A stretch of DNA of 64,000 nt from Polysphondylium violaceum (taxonomy: Eukaryota; Evosea; Eumycetozoa; Dictyosteliales; Dictyosteliaceae): contig AJWJ01000056.1 in assembly GCA_000277445.1 (NCBI GenBank), forward strand, positions 1 to 64,000. Direction: 5' to 3'. The notes under the pieces are model-generated. The model had not been told where the DNA came from, made no database searches, and worked only from the letters and a program-made list of their open reading frames with translations. This document shows positions 22,728 to 33,408 of the stretch, in pieces (position 1 is the stretch's first letter; each line of letters opens with the position of its first letter). The position numbers were made by a program, and so were the translations under genes.

Positions 22728-23467
22728 TTAAAACTAATTTTATGTCAGAGAGAAAGAGAGAGTGAGGAGTGAGTGAGAAACCAGAATAAAATTAATATTC
22801 ATAATAACCAAATGCAATTATGCATAATTGAATGCAAATGAAAGAAACATAAAGGGGTGAGATGGGGGAGGGATATGAAAGGGAGTGTGAAGTTATTTTT
22901 ATTCATCATCATCACAATCACAAACACACATTTTATTTGTTGTTGTTTTTGATCAAAAATGTTTGTGTCCCCCCATCAAAAAAATTTTTATCGTCTCTAG
23001 GAATGTGGATATGCTGACAAATACCCTCATTTTTCAATCAAATTTTGACTTTAGATTAATTTGGCTATATGAAAAATCATTTTAACACATATGTTAACAT
23101 CAAAGAGAATTTTCCAATGCAAAATGTCAAGTGGTTAGGGAATTACATTGTGGTTGAGGGTACATATATATACAATCACAATCACATACACATTTTATAC
23201 AAAATTATGAATATGATGAACACACAACACTTCACACACACTCACACCCACATTCATATTCACACTCAATCATTTTCTATTTTTTTTTTTAATTTCTCTT
23301 TTTCTTTTTTTTTTTTTTTTTTTATGCAATTTTTGATGCCATAACATCACATCACGTATAAATTCAAACGTAAATCACTTTTTTATTTCACAAATTTAAT
23401 TATTTAGTACCTTATCTCCTCAACCTAGTTTGTTTGTTGCGCACCCTCTTGTAAATTTAAAAAAAAA
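22728..23467. promoter_or_regulatory. Intergenic with GA- and CA-rich tracts
   Basis: AGAGAGAAAGAGAGAGTGAGG near 22746, GGGGTGAGATGGGGGAGGG near 22855, and a CACACACTCACACCCACATT stretch near 23232 followed by long T runs. This is probably the promoter of the small gene at 23468 and of the one at 22727. No gene was seen. Confidence 0.4.
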
Positions 23468-23626
23468 ATGGATGATGAAGATGTTGGCTCCTCTATAGAA
23501 TACACTTTAACTGCTTTCCAAGGTGTCAGATCCGGAAAAGTTTTACCCGACCTCAGTGGTTTCCCACCCTCACCAAACGCCCCCGCTCCTCCTGATCTTA
23601 AACATTCTGGAGCTTCTTCAGTGTAA
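23468..23626 (+). CDS. Small unknown protein with GKVLPD motif, 52 residues
   Basis: The ATG follows a run of nine A residues, typical of dictyostelid starts, and the frame ends in TAA. The product starts MDDEDVGSSIEYTLTAFQG, then VRSGKVLPDLSGFPPSPN, then APAPPDLKHSGASSV. GC is much higher than in the flanks, which supports coding. The GKVLPD..F.P core also occurs in the protein at 9824, where PDPPK follows at a similar distance. Pro-rich and probably unstructured. The function is unknown. Confidence 0.6.
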   Translation: MDDEDVGSSIEYTLTAFQGVRSGKVLPDLSGFPPSPNAPAPPDLKHSGASSV

Positions 23627-24094
23627 TTTCTCTCTCTAGTCAGATCAAAACAAATTTGGTTCCTGTTGGAAAAATAAAAAAAAAAAAAAAAACAAAAAAC
23701 AAAAAACTCGTCATAAATATTTCTACTCCACAATGCTTTCATCTCTTTTCTTTGTTCCTTCTTTGCAAAGATTAAGAAATAAAATAGAATATTTATTTGT
23801 TTGTAGTTGATTTCTAAAAAGTTTTTATTATCTCCAGGGTTTTACATTTGTAATAATACTAAAGTATCAAATTATCATCATCGAATCTACAAATGATTTT
23901 GTAAAATGATAATTAAAGAAAAACAAATAAAACAAAAAATAGTAAAAACCATGCTTTCATGGTTCATTAATTTGATTCAACAACTCCTAATAAATATTTG
24001 TGTAAAGCAATGGATTTAAGGCTGTTCAGCAACATTTTATTGTTTATTAATCTTTTCATTAAATAAAAGAAAGATACACCGAAACAGGATAAAA
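23627..24094. other. Intergenic, no gene seen
   Basis: AT-rich DNA including an A run near 23679 and ACCATGCTTTCATGGTT near 23949, a short near-palindrome. Nothing coding is supported. Confidence 0.35.
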
Positions 24095-24500
24095 CTGGTA
24101 ATAATAGAGTGAGTACTACCAAAAACTTCCCTCTTTTTGTTGTTAATGCAGATGAAGGTATGAGTTGTTGAAATTTCTAATTTAAAATCATGATATTCTC
24201 AGACAACTTTTGAGTGGTAATATTACCAAGACCTTTGAGAAGAGGTGTGAGATTTAAATAACCTTGATTTGACTTGACCACCAACAGTAACTGTAATCAA
24301 TCTAAGTTTAGATTCAATTGGAATATTATATAAAAATTACAGTATGGTTAACTTTATCAACTTTAAATTGTTTACCTTGAATGATAACTTGTACATATTG
24401 TTGATAAATACATCTACATAACCAATTGAATCATTTTGATAAACAGATGCTATTACAGGTGATGCAAATGTCAATACTTTTTCAATATAGATATTTTAAA
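24095..24500 (-). pseudogene. Broken, internally deleted copy of the IPT/TIG gene at 55479
   Basis: On the same strand as the IPT/TIG gene, this segment matches it closely in two blocks. 24095-24165 resembles the membrane-anchor region (compare ACTGGTAATAA..TAGTG near 55585). 24205-24480 resembles the internal IPT region near 56160-56440, with runs such as GAGAAGAGGTGTGAGATTTAAATA and a shared stretch of more than 20 bases ending in TTGTTTACCTTGAATGATAA. About 500 bp that separate the blocks in the parent are absent, and no open frame spans it. It is a host gene fragment copied or left behind after duplication, still recognisable and so fairly young. Confidence 0.8.
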
Positions 24501-24692
24501 AAGATGGTCCACAGATTTAAGTGCTTTGATTCACAGGATAATAGATGTTTATTTATTGAATTGTTTAAAAAAAAAAGATAAAGTGGCCTGAACCAGACAA
24601 AAAAAAGAAAAAAAAAAGTATAATATACACAAAAACTCTATTGCAAGTTAATTTAAATCTATATGATAAATCTATAGATTGAAAGAACCAAA

Positions 24693-25322
24693 TCAATCCC
24701 AGGTTTCAGGTTTTGGTGTTATTAGATAAGCTTCAAAAGGTTTATCGGGGTAAAAGACGACAAAAAAGTTTTCATCTCTAAAGATATATTGAATTTTTTC
24801 TATAACAACACCAACACTTTCTAGGGTTGGTAAGAATCTTTTATACAATTTCAAGGTAGTTTTGCGGACAGACTCTGATTGACCCCATCTGTGGAAACAA
24901 GCCATCAAAAAGTTGACATCTTTGGCATCCAATGCTTTATAAAAGACATAAGGATCAACGATAGTTCGGTTGGCTACCAAAAATTTATAAAGCTTTGGTT
25001 GAAAGTGATTCATTACCAGAATGAATAAACCACGATCTTTGGTCGCTATGATATGGTGTACCAACAATGGAAAATGGATCTTGTGGGCCATATGCTTGAA
25101 GCTTCTATTCTTAAATAGAACTTTTAGAATTCTCTTTTTATTTTCGATAATTGCAGGGAGAATAATACGGATTGGTAATTGGACATATTCGTCACATTTA
25201 AAGAAATTGATTAAAGATCGGACATCATTTTGTTTAATCACATCTTCAAAATCTGATACATCTTCCTCTGGTTCCTCATCATCATAGTTTGGGTTCATTC
25301 TGACGTCTTGTGATTGTTGCAT
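24693..25322 (-). CDS. Family-190 member A (unknown helical family), 209 residues
   Basis: A single exon. The acidic N-terminus (DDEEPEEDVSDFEDVI) leads into the family body: QNDVRSLINFF, YVQLPIRIILPAI, ILKVLFKNRSFKHMAHKI, FPLLVHHII, LFILVMNHFQPKLYKFL, then VDPYVFYKAL. A C-terminal 70 residues end in a beta-like FFVVFYPDKPFEAYLI. The pattern NxxxLKVLFxNRxF resembles one helix pair of an ankyrin-type solenoid, but no standard ankyrin consensus is present (inference). There is no signal peptide or membrane segment. Six relatives lie at 30383, 32139, 33409, 37538, 42111 and 45404. An 11-unit TA run sits 20-40 bp upstream and may serve as the TATA region. Confidence 0.78.
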   Translation of the reverse strand: MQQSQDVRMNPNYDDEEPEEDVSDFEDVIKQNDVRSLINFFKCDEYVQLPIRIILPAIIENKKRILKVLFKNRSFKHMAHKIHFPLLVHHIIATKDRGLFILVMNHFQPKLYKFLVANRTIVDPYVFYKALDAKDVNFLMACFHRWGQSESVRKTTLKLYKRFLPTLESVGVVIEKIQYIFRDENFFVVFYPDKPFEAYLITPKPETWD

Positions 25323-26411
25323 TGTGAAGGAATGGGTGTTTTATATATATATATATATATATATGTCTAAATGTATATAGGTTTTCTATATGTACTTATT
25401 TTTATTTATTTACTGTAGTGTTGAATATTTTAAATATTAAAGTAGGATGATAAAATAAATAGACACAATGAATACACCTGATAGAAAGATAAAAATAAAA
25501 TATTTACCAAATTCAAATAAGGAATTTGTAGAGGAAGTGGTGAGTTTTGATAGGTAGGGTTGTGTTGAAAAATGATTGTTTGATAATGATGTGATTGCTT
25601 GATTGGATGTGGTTTTTTGGGTGTACTTATGAATTTATCAAATTTGTTTTTATTTATGTAATACATAACACACTATATAAGTACACAATTGTGTGATTTG
25701 AAAAGAGAATGTGTTAAATTGGATAATGTGGGTTGTGGGAATTTAAATTTATCATTTTCTATTTTAAATTGGAAGGTTAAGTGTTCTATTTTAACACATT
25801 CTCTTTGTAACCACTCAAGTGTGTATGGAAATTGGCAACTACTTTTACATAAAAATACTATGAGATGAACAAAAGTCATATGCAAGAGGTTGTTTTTCTC
25901 TATTAAAAACTGAACTGAACATTGTATTAATAATATTTTTGTATCAAACACAACACGCAAGTACAAAAATACACATTTTCATACAAAAGAACTTCAACCC
26001 CAATATTCAATTGGGAATTAGTGAGGGGATGTGTGAGTATTTTAATCTAGATAAAACTGTGTTATGTTATTACAAATATAGAAACAATGATAATGGGTAG
26101 AAAATGATCAATTTAAGATTACAATTGTACAAATCAATCAATCTCTAGTCTATGATCATCAAATCGAATAAAGAAAAAAGTTTTTTGGTATAAAATTTCA
26201 TATTTTTAATTTTTGTCATTATTTTTTTTCATTTTTTGTTGTATGGTGAAAAGCAAGCTCATAGAAGTTATCAGTAGATCAACATTAAACACGACCATCA
26301 GATAGTATCTTTAATGATTTTCATAAAGTAATCATAGTTATAATAATACAACAGCGAAATCTACAATGACTAATAGTCTCCTGTATAGTAAAGTTTATTA
26401 ATAACAATAGA
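25323..26411. promoter_or_regulatory. Intergenic with (TA)n and a duplicated upstream block
   Basis: (TA)11 at about 25341-25363. 25705-25870 resembles 39110-39235: both contain GGTTGTG..AATTTAAA, TTTTCTATTTTAAATTGGA-like and AACCACTCAA..CTACTTTTACATAAAAA words. Each lies upstream of a minus-strand start (25322 and 38931). No gene was seen in the rest. Confidence 0.45.
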
Positions 26412-26652
26412 ATGGATAGTATGAGTATATTTAGTAGTATGGAGATTAGGTTGGGTATGGGTAATATTGGTAGTATACCAACCAGTCGTCCAATTGGTGA
26501 ACTAAATGAAAATCTAGCTCTGACAAAAGAAAACAATCACAGTAGCACAATTCCTGAATATGTTGGATTCACAAATAATAGAGGTATTGATTGCAGTAAT
26601 ATCAACAATACTCCTTATTCAAATCAAATGTTCCCCTGTGGTCATGGTTTAA

Positions 26653-26684
<32 letters not shown>

Positions 26685-28052
26685 TATTATAATAGTATCC
26701 AACAATATCAAATGGTCAATAATGAACCACATCCCGATGATAGCATTTATTTTAGTGATACTGGCGCAATTCCATTACCACCATCTTTAATAGCTAATCA
26801 ATTTATTATTAATCAACCTATACATCAAACAATGTTAAATTCACACTCGTTTACTACACCCATATCACTACCCCCGACTCAACCAATGCTATTGCCACCA
26901 TCTTTAATAGATGATAAGTTTAATATCAATCATTTTAGTCATCCACCATCAAATTCACAATCATTTACATCCATATCACCACCTCTCAATCAACTATTGC
27001 CGCCAAACTCGCCAAACTTTAGACCAAATACTACTACGACTAATAATAATAATAATAATAATAATAATAGTAATAGTTTAAAAGGTAATAACAGTAAGAA
27101 TAGTAAGAGTAAGAGTTCAAAAGGTACCAATGGTAATAATAATAATAATAATAGTTTAAAAGGTAATAATAGTAATAATAATCATTCAAAAGATGCCAAT
27201 AGTAATAATAATAATTTAAAAGCTAATAGTAATAATAATAATAATGTTTCAAAAGGTACCAATAGTAATAGTTCAAAGAAATCTAAAAATAGTAATAGGA
27301 CTCAAAACAGTATTCCCGTTGATCGAAATTATGACGATGCTCTACTTTCAACCAAATCAGAGTTGAGTGATGCTGAAAGATTATCATCCTCATTAAACAC
27401 CAATGTTTTAGATAGTGGTAATGATTCAAAACCATTATCTCCAAAGTCTAAAGCCACTAAAGGTCCAAGAAATACGAATCCCATTTCTGAGGAAGAGAAA
27501 GCCAAATATATTGTAAATATTGAACTTGTCATCTCTGGTGTTGATCAAAGAAGTTGTTTAATGATTAAAAATTTACCAAACAAGATGACTCATACTGAAT
27601 TATTATCAATGGTTGATCGAAATTTTCAAGAAAGATATGAATTCTTTTATTTACCAGTTGGTCCAAATGTATGTATTGATTGATAAGGTATTAATTATTC
27701 TTTTCTAAACTAATACTAACCAACTAACTATTTATAGTTTAAAGTTAATTATGGTTATGCGTTTATTAATTTTAAAAATTATCAAGATATCGTTCCATTT
27801 TACAATGAATTTTTTAAAAGAAAATGGGAAAACACTCAGAGTGTAAAACTGTGTGGACTCACTTATGCAAAATTCCAAGAAAAAATTGGATTTTTTGAAC
27901 ATCTTTACAGTGTCTATGAGTCCTGTGCCAAAAAAGAGCATATACCTACTTTGTTTTTATCTGATGAAAGTGGAAGTTATGAAAGAAAACTTTTTGAAGT
28001 TTACACTCCACCTAAAGATTCAAACATTGACACAGTAGATGTTGGTGAATGA
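26412..28052 (+). CDS. Mei2-like protein with only the C-terminal Mei2 RRM
   Basis: Exons 26412-27668 and 27738-28052 join in phase 0 (donor GTATGT, acceptor TATTTATAG) for 523 residues. The first 300 are Asn/Ser/Pro-rich with PSL and SFTSISPPLNQ repeats. A linker with YDDALLSTKSELSDAERLSS precedes the domain. Near 380-495 comes a complete Mei2 C-terminal RRM (RRM_2): RSCLMIKNLPNKMTHTELL, RYEFFYLPVGPN, NYGYAFINFKNYQDIVPFY, KWENTQSVKLCGLTYAKFQ. Mei2-family proteins bind RNA and control meiosis or development. The canonical protein carries RRM1 and RRM2 before this domain; here they are absent. The N-terminal and linker words (SSLNTN, SELSDAE) resemble those in the gene at 51530. Confidence 0.88.
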
Positions 28053-29305
28053 AATAAAATTTAAAATTAATTCTATTTTTGAACAATACATTATTTTTTG
28101 GAGGTTCTATAACATCAACCACTCATTGTTGAGAAAATCATTTACTACCAGGTTTGTAACGAGAAAGAATGATAGAAATCATTGTGTGGTTGTAATAGAA
28201 AAGAATAGAAAAAAAAATCACACATTAATGTTCGTATGAAGTGCATACACGCCCCAGTCGTTGTTTGTGACGATATCAACATGAGAGAATATGGCCTCTC
28301 ATCTCTGGTTAAGTTTTAATACTTTGTAAATAGAATGATAATATAACTAAACCCTTCATCTTTTCACAATAGGCTTAAGAAGGGTGTTAGTTGGTGTGTG
28401 AGGGAATAGTGGGTGAATTTCATATGAAATCTATTGTAAGGGAGTAATTTAGAAGGGTGTAGGCAATAAATAAAAAAGAGATGTGGGAGGGTGGTAGGTG
28501 CAACTAAATCATTGTGTAAAAATACCAATCAAATTCAATTTAATAATTCTTTACATGTTCCCAATTTATCAATCCCCTCCTACCCAATGTTTGTAAATTA
28601 GTTAATATGTTACTAAATGGGTAACCCATTATTACTATTTTTGATTTGTTAATCTAACAATCATTTTCTACTTGAGGAAATGATTAAATCTATACTTTAT
28701 TTTTATTTGAAATGATAGAGATAACAGTAACCACTAAATTGAAATAAACCCTCTCAATTTTCTATTTTCATTACACACACACACAACCACTAAAAATCCT
28801 TTTTTTTGCTCAATCAAATAATTATTCATAATCAATGGGGACACTGTCATAGAGTGTAGAATAAAATTATTTAATTTATAACAAAAGATGTTGATCAAGT
28901 TGTTATCACAACACCCACACACCCAAGTGATCAAATTTTTTCATGATAAAGAGCCCCATAGTCGATTCATTGTGATTAAGTCTTTCTATAGATAAAAAAT
29001 AATTTTAACACACATACATAAAAATACACACAACTCACTGAATCACTTACCCCTTACCCCAAAATACTCACATCCAAATTGATCATTTCCCCCCTTTAAC
29101 GTCTTTTAAAAAAGGAAAGCAAAATTAACTATGGTAAATTAAAAACTAACTTCTAGAGAAATAAGTTGTTCATCAACTAACAATCATATTAATCAGATAA
29201 ATTATTTTTGATCAAAAATATTCTATTAAATAAATAAATATACACTCCTATAATTGTAATTGTTCATTCATATTATCTTTATTTTACATATAAATTCTTT
29301 CAAAG
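28053..29305. other. Intergenic with one copy of the upstream module
   Basis: 28111-28193 is a diverged copy of the module found before the family-190 genes (AACATCAACCACTCATTGTT, then GAGAAAATCATTTACTA). A run of GTGTGAGGGAATAGTGGGTG and GGGAGGGTGGTAGGTG follows near 28400-28500. No gene was seen. Confidence 0.4.
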
Positions 29306-29719
29306 ATGGGTATCTTTTCATCAAAAACCACAAATCATAATTTTACATCAAATATCAATGAGTATGTGTAGTGTAGTAATTGTGACTATTTTATTATTAT
29401 TAATAAAAAAATACATTCCTCTAGAGATTTTGCTTCTCTCCAACATATTATAATATCAGATCCAGGAACTAAAGAAATTGAAGGTGAAAAAAAGTTTAAT
29501 GAACTTTTAAGAGCTAAATATGCCATGAGAAATTCTCAAACCTCCAATTCACCATGGCAAAATATTAATATAAATAATAATATAAATAATTTTCATAATG
29601 ATAATCATATTCAAAATAATTTTAATAGTAATATCACCAACAATAATGATACAAATAATAATAGCAAAACTATTACTAAAAAAAATTCAAAACCCCTTCT
29701 AACTCTAATTGTCTCTTAA
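29306..29719 (+). CDS. Small MGxxSS Asn-rich protein, 116 residues (paralogue of 43711)
   Basis: Exons 29306-29361 and 29425-29719 join in phase 2 (donor GTATGT, acceptor CCTCTAG). The product begins MGIFSSKTTNHNFTSNINED, then FASLQHIIISDPGTKEIEGE, KKFNELLRAKYAMRN, an Asn-rich stretch, and ends KPLLTLIVS. MG followed by SS/K at positions 5-7 is a plausible N-myristoylation site (inference). The gene at 43711 has the same intron place and phase, the same DFASLQ/EIASLQ..LLRAK/FLRAK core and the same LTLIVS end. No known domain. The function is unknown; a membrane-attached small protein is possible. Confidence 0.75.
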
Positions 29720-30382
29720 ATAAAGCTACATTTTATAACTATAGCTAATTTTTTTTAGATTTATTCTTTAATCCCTGACAGACCACAGTTGATCCCCACA
29801 TGTTCCCTTCCTCAATCTATAAAAAAGAACCCTAAAGTGATTCTCTAAAATGAATAGAACTTTGCTGTTGGGGAGCTTGAGATATTTGCGGACCTCATAA
29901 AAATCCTTATTAGTAACACTTAATAAAACTCTTGAATTATGGGAAGAATTATCAAATGTTATTATGATGAAAAATCCTTTTTTGGAGATTTAATGATATT
30001 TTAATTAAAAAAAAAAAAATTATTAAAATTAAGATTATTTTAATGATTGAGAGAAATTTCAGTTGTTTTTTATTGATTATAACACATAACTTCAATCTAT
30101 TTTGTAGTAATCGCAACATTGGAGTCACCCACCGTTGATGCTTGTAAAAATAGAAATCTGAAAAATTGGATAATCACACACCACCACAATCATAAATTCT
30201 ATTTTTTAACCCACCCACACCCCCCACATCCACCACAATTTCTTAATTAACCAAGAGTTGATTTACATTTTTGTTTTTTTCAAACAAGAGTCTTGTTGTT
30301 TCTTTTAATCAAAAAATACTCTTTATTTATACTAATATTATTTCTGTGTCATAATTTTACATATAGAGTGTTAATTACAAGA
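29720..30382. promoter_or_regulatory. Upstream region of family-190 member B
   Basis: No gene was seen. 30170-30250 carries the C-rich promoter word ACCCACCCACACCCCCCACA and CCACCACAATTTCTTAATTA, which resembles blocks about 120-150 bp before members C, E and G. Confidence 0.45.
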
Positions 30383-30946
30383 ATGTCAACTACACCAATT
30401 GTTTCATATCTAGATAGAATGATTAAAAGCAATAATGTAAAGGCAGTAAAATCACTCCTTGCTACTCGTAAATTTTTTGTTAGAGTGCCCTTATATATGA
30501 TTTTTTATCCTATTCTTAAGGGACACAAACAAATGCTTTTTTTCTTGTTTAAACATACAAATTTCAGACCCCGTGTTCACAAAATTAATTTTGAACGGTT
30601 AGTTGACAAAATTTTAGATCAAGATGATCGAGAATTATTTGAAATGGTAATGGATCATTTTGAACCAGTCTTGTATAGATTGTTGGTATCTTTTGGCCGA
30701 AATGTAGATCCGTTCGATTTTTATTCGGCCCTGAAATTCAAAGCCAACAAATACACTAGATGGGCACTCATAAGAATGTGTCTATCTGAATTGGTATACT
30801 TAAATTCTATTAGCAGATATAAAAGAATTGATAGAATCCTCAAAAGAGAATCTCATCTAGGCTATAAATTTCTCTGTCGTGTTGTCATAGATTCTTTTCA
30901 CATAGCAAGAAAAAGATATAATATATTATTTTTGCCAAAGCTTTAA
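30383..30946 (+). CDS. Family-190 member B, 187 residues
   Basis: The ATG at 30383 (MSTTPIVSYLDRMI) is preferred, since the frame upstream has no ATG. Family words: NNVKAVKSLLATRKF, VPLYMIFYPILKGH, LFFLFKHTNF, INFERLVDKILDQDDREL, VMDHFEPVLYRLL, NVDPFDFYSAL. The C-terminal third is basic (RYKRIDRILKRES) and more diverged than in the other members. It lacks the acidic N-terminal extension of members A, D and G. It is single-exon with no targeting signal. It is the most divergent full-length copy. The function is unknown. Confidence 0.75.
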   Translation: MSTTPIVSYLDRMIKSNNVKAVKSLLATRKFFVRVPLYMIFYPILKGHKQMLFFLFKHTNFRPRVHKINFERLVDKILDQDDRELFEMVMDHFEPVLYRLLVSFGRNVDPFDFYSALKFKANKYTRWALIRMCLSELVYLNSISRYKRIDRILKRESHLGYKFLCRVVIDSFHIARKRYNILFLPKL

Positions 30947-32138
30947 AGAACAATTACTCTTGCTATAAAAATAAATTCAAATTAAAGAGATTGTTTTCTT
31001 CATGTTTTATTTTAAGGACTACTAACCATTGGATCCTTCGTTTTATTGTCAGATGGGCTGTTGGAAGCTCTTGAGATTCATCTATAACATATTTAAAATT
31101 ATGATATTCTCCAACATTGAATCAATTTTTCCTTTGAATTTTGGCCTGTCACTATATGTACAAGTTCAAACATTAAAACTATTACAAACAAATGAATCAT
31201 GTCCCTTTTTTAAAAAAAAAAAAACTTGGAAAGTGCAATGTATTTAGATAAAACTAATCATGTTCAAACAAGAAATGAAAAAAAATCAAAAGAAATTAAA
31301 AAAAATTGATTTTGGGTTTTTTTCACTATTATTTTTAGAAATTTTGATATAAATAATTGTTAAAAAAAACCCAAAATCAATGATATATCCAAGATAATAA
31401 TAAATAAATACATATTAGATTTATAATATTTAAAATGTTTAACAATTAAAAAGATATGTACTTCCCATAAAACAAATTTTCAACTCTTTTCAAAGTTCCC
31501 TGTAGCATTAATAGGTGTTTTTCTAATCGAGTCAAGTTTTAAATTAAACTTTTAAATAACAAAAATGAAGTTTCTCAAATCAACTTTACCTAAATAGAAG
31601 AGAGTTGATGCTATAAAACTATGACCTTAACTATATGGATCAACAACATCACCTACACATTGGTGAGAAAATCATTTACTAAAAGGGTTCAGTAGCAAGT
31701 AAAGAATATTATTGGCACCATTGTGTGTGTGTGTGTGGTGAATGTGATTGAAAACCCCACTTAATATTCTTTTCTTTTTTTTTTTTGTATTATCAGTTCA
31801 GCTATTAATCATCACCACCACAATTGGTGTTTAATAATAGAAATGCAACAAAAAAAAAAAATAATCACACCTTTACACAGAATTTCATCATTATCCACAC
31901 TCGTTGCTTCTAACCTCTACATGGTGTTGGTTTATATATAAAAACAAAATAATCACACGCACATACACTCCTCACTCTTTACCCCATTCACTACAATTTC
32001 ATAAATATTTTATTTTTGCATAAAGATAAATCTTGTCATTGAGTGTTACTATTGCACTAGGGTTTATGAATAAAATTTATCATTTCCTTATTTTTATTCA
32101 TACTGCATACAATAGTTTATTTAAATAAACAATAAACA
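30947..32138. promoter_or_regulatory. Upstream region of family-190 member C
   Basis: Contains the upstream module at about 31645-31740 and, nearer the gene, ACCCCATTCACTACAATTTC near 31980 with CATAAAGATAAATCTTGTCA near 32019. Both blocks recur almost unchanged before member E. No coding gene was seen. A short coding-like minus-strand stretch near 31020-31150 is too weak to call. Confidence 0.5.
31645..31740. repeat. Upstream module copy 2
   Basis: AACATCACCTACACATTGGT then GAGAAAATCATTTACTAAAA then GGGTTCAGTAGC and a GTGTGTGTG end. CACC and GGTG form an inverted-repeat core around TACACATT. It is nearly identical to 37058-37150. It starts 494 bp before the ATG at 32139. Confidence 0.7.
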
Positions 32139-32714
32139 ATGTCACAAGAACAAATATTACATCTAACTCAACTAATTCAAAACAATGATATTGGTTCTCT
32201 TAGATCGTTCTTTATTTCAAATAAAAAAGGTCAGTTACCAATCAGTTTAATCACTCCTCTTGTTCAAAATGGAAATATTGAAATGCTAAAGATATTCTTT
32301 GCCAATCGAAGTTTCCGATGCATGGTTGATGAAATTGATTTTCCAGCATTGGTTGATAGCATATTAGATCAATATAATAAACAACTCTTTGAAATCGTTA
32401 TGAAGCATTTCAGACCCCATTTGTATAGGTATTTGGAAAGCGCTCGTCCTATCGTAGATCCATATATATTTTATTTGGCTTTGAAAACCAGATACTTTAC
32501 CACTATCAAAATGAGCCTCAAAAAAATGGGTCTTTCATATTTGCATACCGAAAGTTCTCTTAAAAAATATAAAAAAGTAGTATCATTTGTCACTACACAA
32601 TTTGATTTCAAAAAAGAAGACATCCAATTAATTACCAAAGATGGTCGTTTCTATATCATTATATTTAAAAACTGGAACGTTGTTAGATTTTCAATAGAGG
32701 ATGGAAATCTATAA
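32139..32714 (+). CDS. Family-190 member C, 191 residues
   Basis: The start MSQEQILHLTQLIQNND follows AAACAATAAACA. Body: IGSLRSFFISNKKGQLPISL, ITPLVQNGNIEMLKIFFANR, SFRCMVDEIDFPALVDSIL, QLFEIVMKHFRPHLYRYL, IVDPYIFYLALKTRY. The end is DGRFYIIIFKNWNVVRFSIE. It is very similar to member E along its whole length, including the promoter, so these two are the youngest duplicates. NGNIEMLKIFFANR resembles an ankyrin helix pair (inference). There is no membrane segment or signal. Confidence 0.82.
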   Translation: MSQEQILHLTQLIQNNDIGSLRSFFISNKKGQLPISLITPLVQNGNIEMLKIFFANRSFRCMVDEIDFPALVDSILDQYNKQLFEIVMKHFRPHLYRYLESARPIVDPYIFYLALKTRYFTTIKMSLKKMGLSYLHTESSLKKYKKVVSFVTTQFDFKKEDIQLITKDGRFYIIIFKNWNVVRFSIEDGNL

Positions 32715-33408
32715 ACAAGAATCCCTTTCCATCTAAAATCAATTTCAACATTAATAGCGCACAAAAAATAAATAGTAATTATTTTGTATTTAATAATGAG
32801 TTTGTTTTAATTTATTTCTTTAAAATTGCTTTGATAATCAAATCTGATCATAATAAATTATATTCGTCTCTTTAATGTATTAAACAAAATGTCTACTGTA
32901 TGTTTAAGAAAAAAGAATATTTTCAGACAGATGATTACATCTAAAGTTGAAAATTACTATTTTCAAATCCCAATATTAAAAACAAAGTCACAATGTGTTT
33001 TCAAAGTTATAGCATCATTTCTGTGGTAAAACCCCTTTATGTCAACCTCTACCATTAATGTTACCAAAATGATACAATTGTGGTTTAACAAAATAATATT
33101 GAAAAATTAAAAATATACTCTTCATATTGGTGTTGCTACTAAAACTCTAATTTAATTTTCTCAATCACTTTCATTTCAATCATACCACACTCACCGCTTA
33201 TACAATCACATCTATATCATTTTAACCCACACCCCCCCTTCTATGTAATTACCTAAAGAGTTGGTTGGGTGGTTATTTATTTTTTTAAAAAAATGTGTAA
33301 TGAATTAAATCATTGTGTATGTCTATTAGATTGGGGAAAAGTATATATTCCTTTCCTATTATTTTCTCTTTCTATCTTTAAACTATAAACTAATTTGCAA
33401 TTTTTCTA
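32715..33408. promoter_or_regulatory. Upstream region of member D with module copy
   Basis: 33041-33090 reads GTCAACCTCTACCATTAATG then TTACCAAAATGATACAATTG, a diverged module copy sharing ACCATTAATG and ACAATTGTGGTTT with the copy at 44949. C-rich CACACCCCCCCTTCTATG lies near 33228. No gene was seen. Confidence 0.45.

Noticed and set aside
25341-25363. (TA)n run as a possible transposon target or origin
   Set aside because: It sits where a TATA region is expected for the minus-strand gene at 25322, and simple TA runs are common in this DNA.
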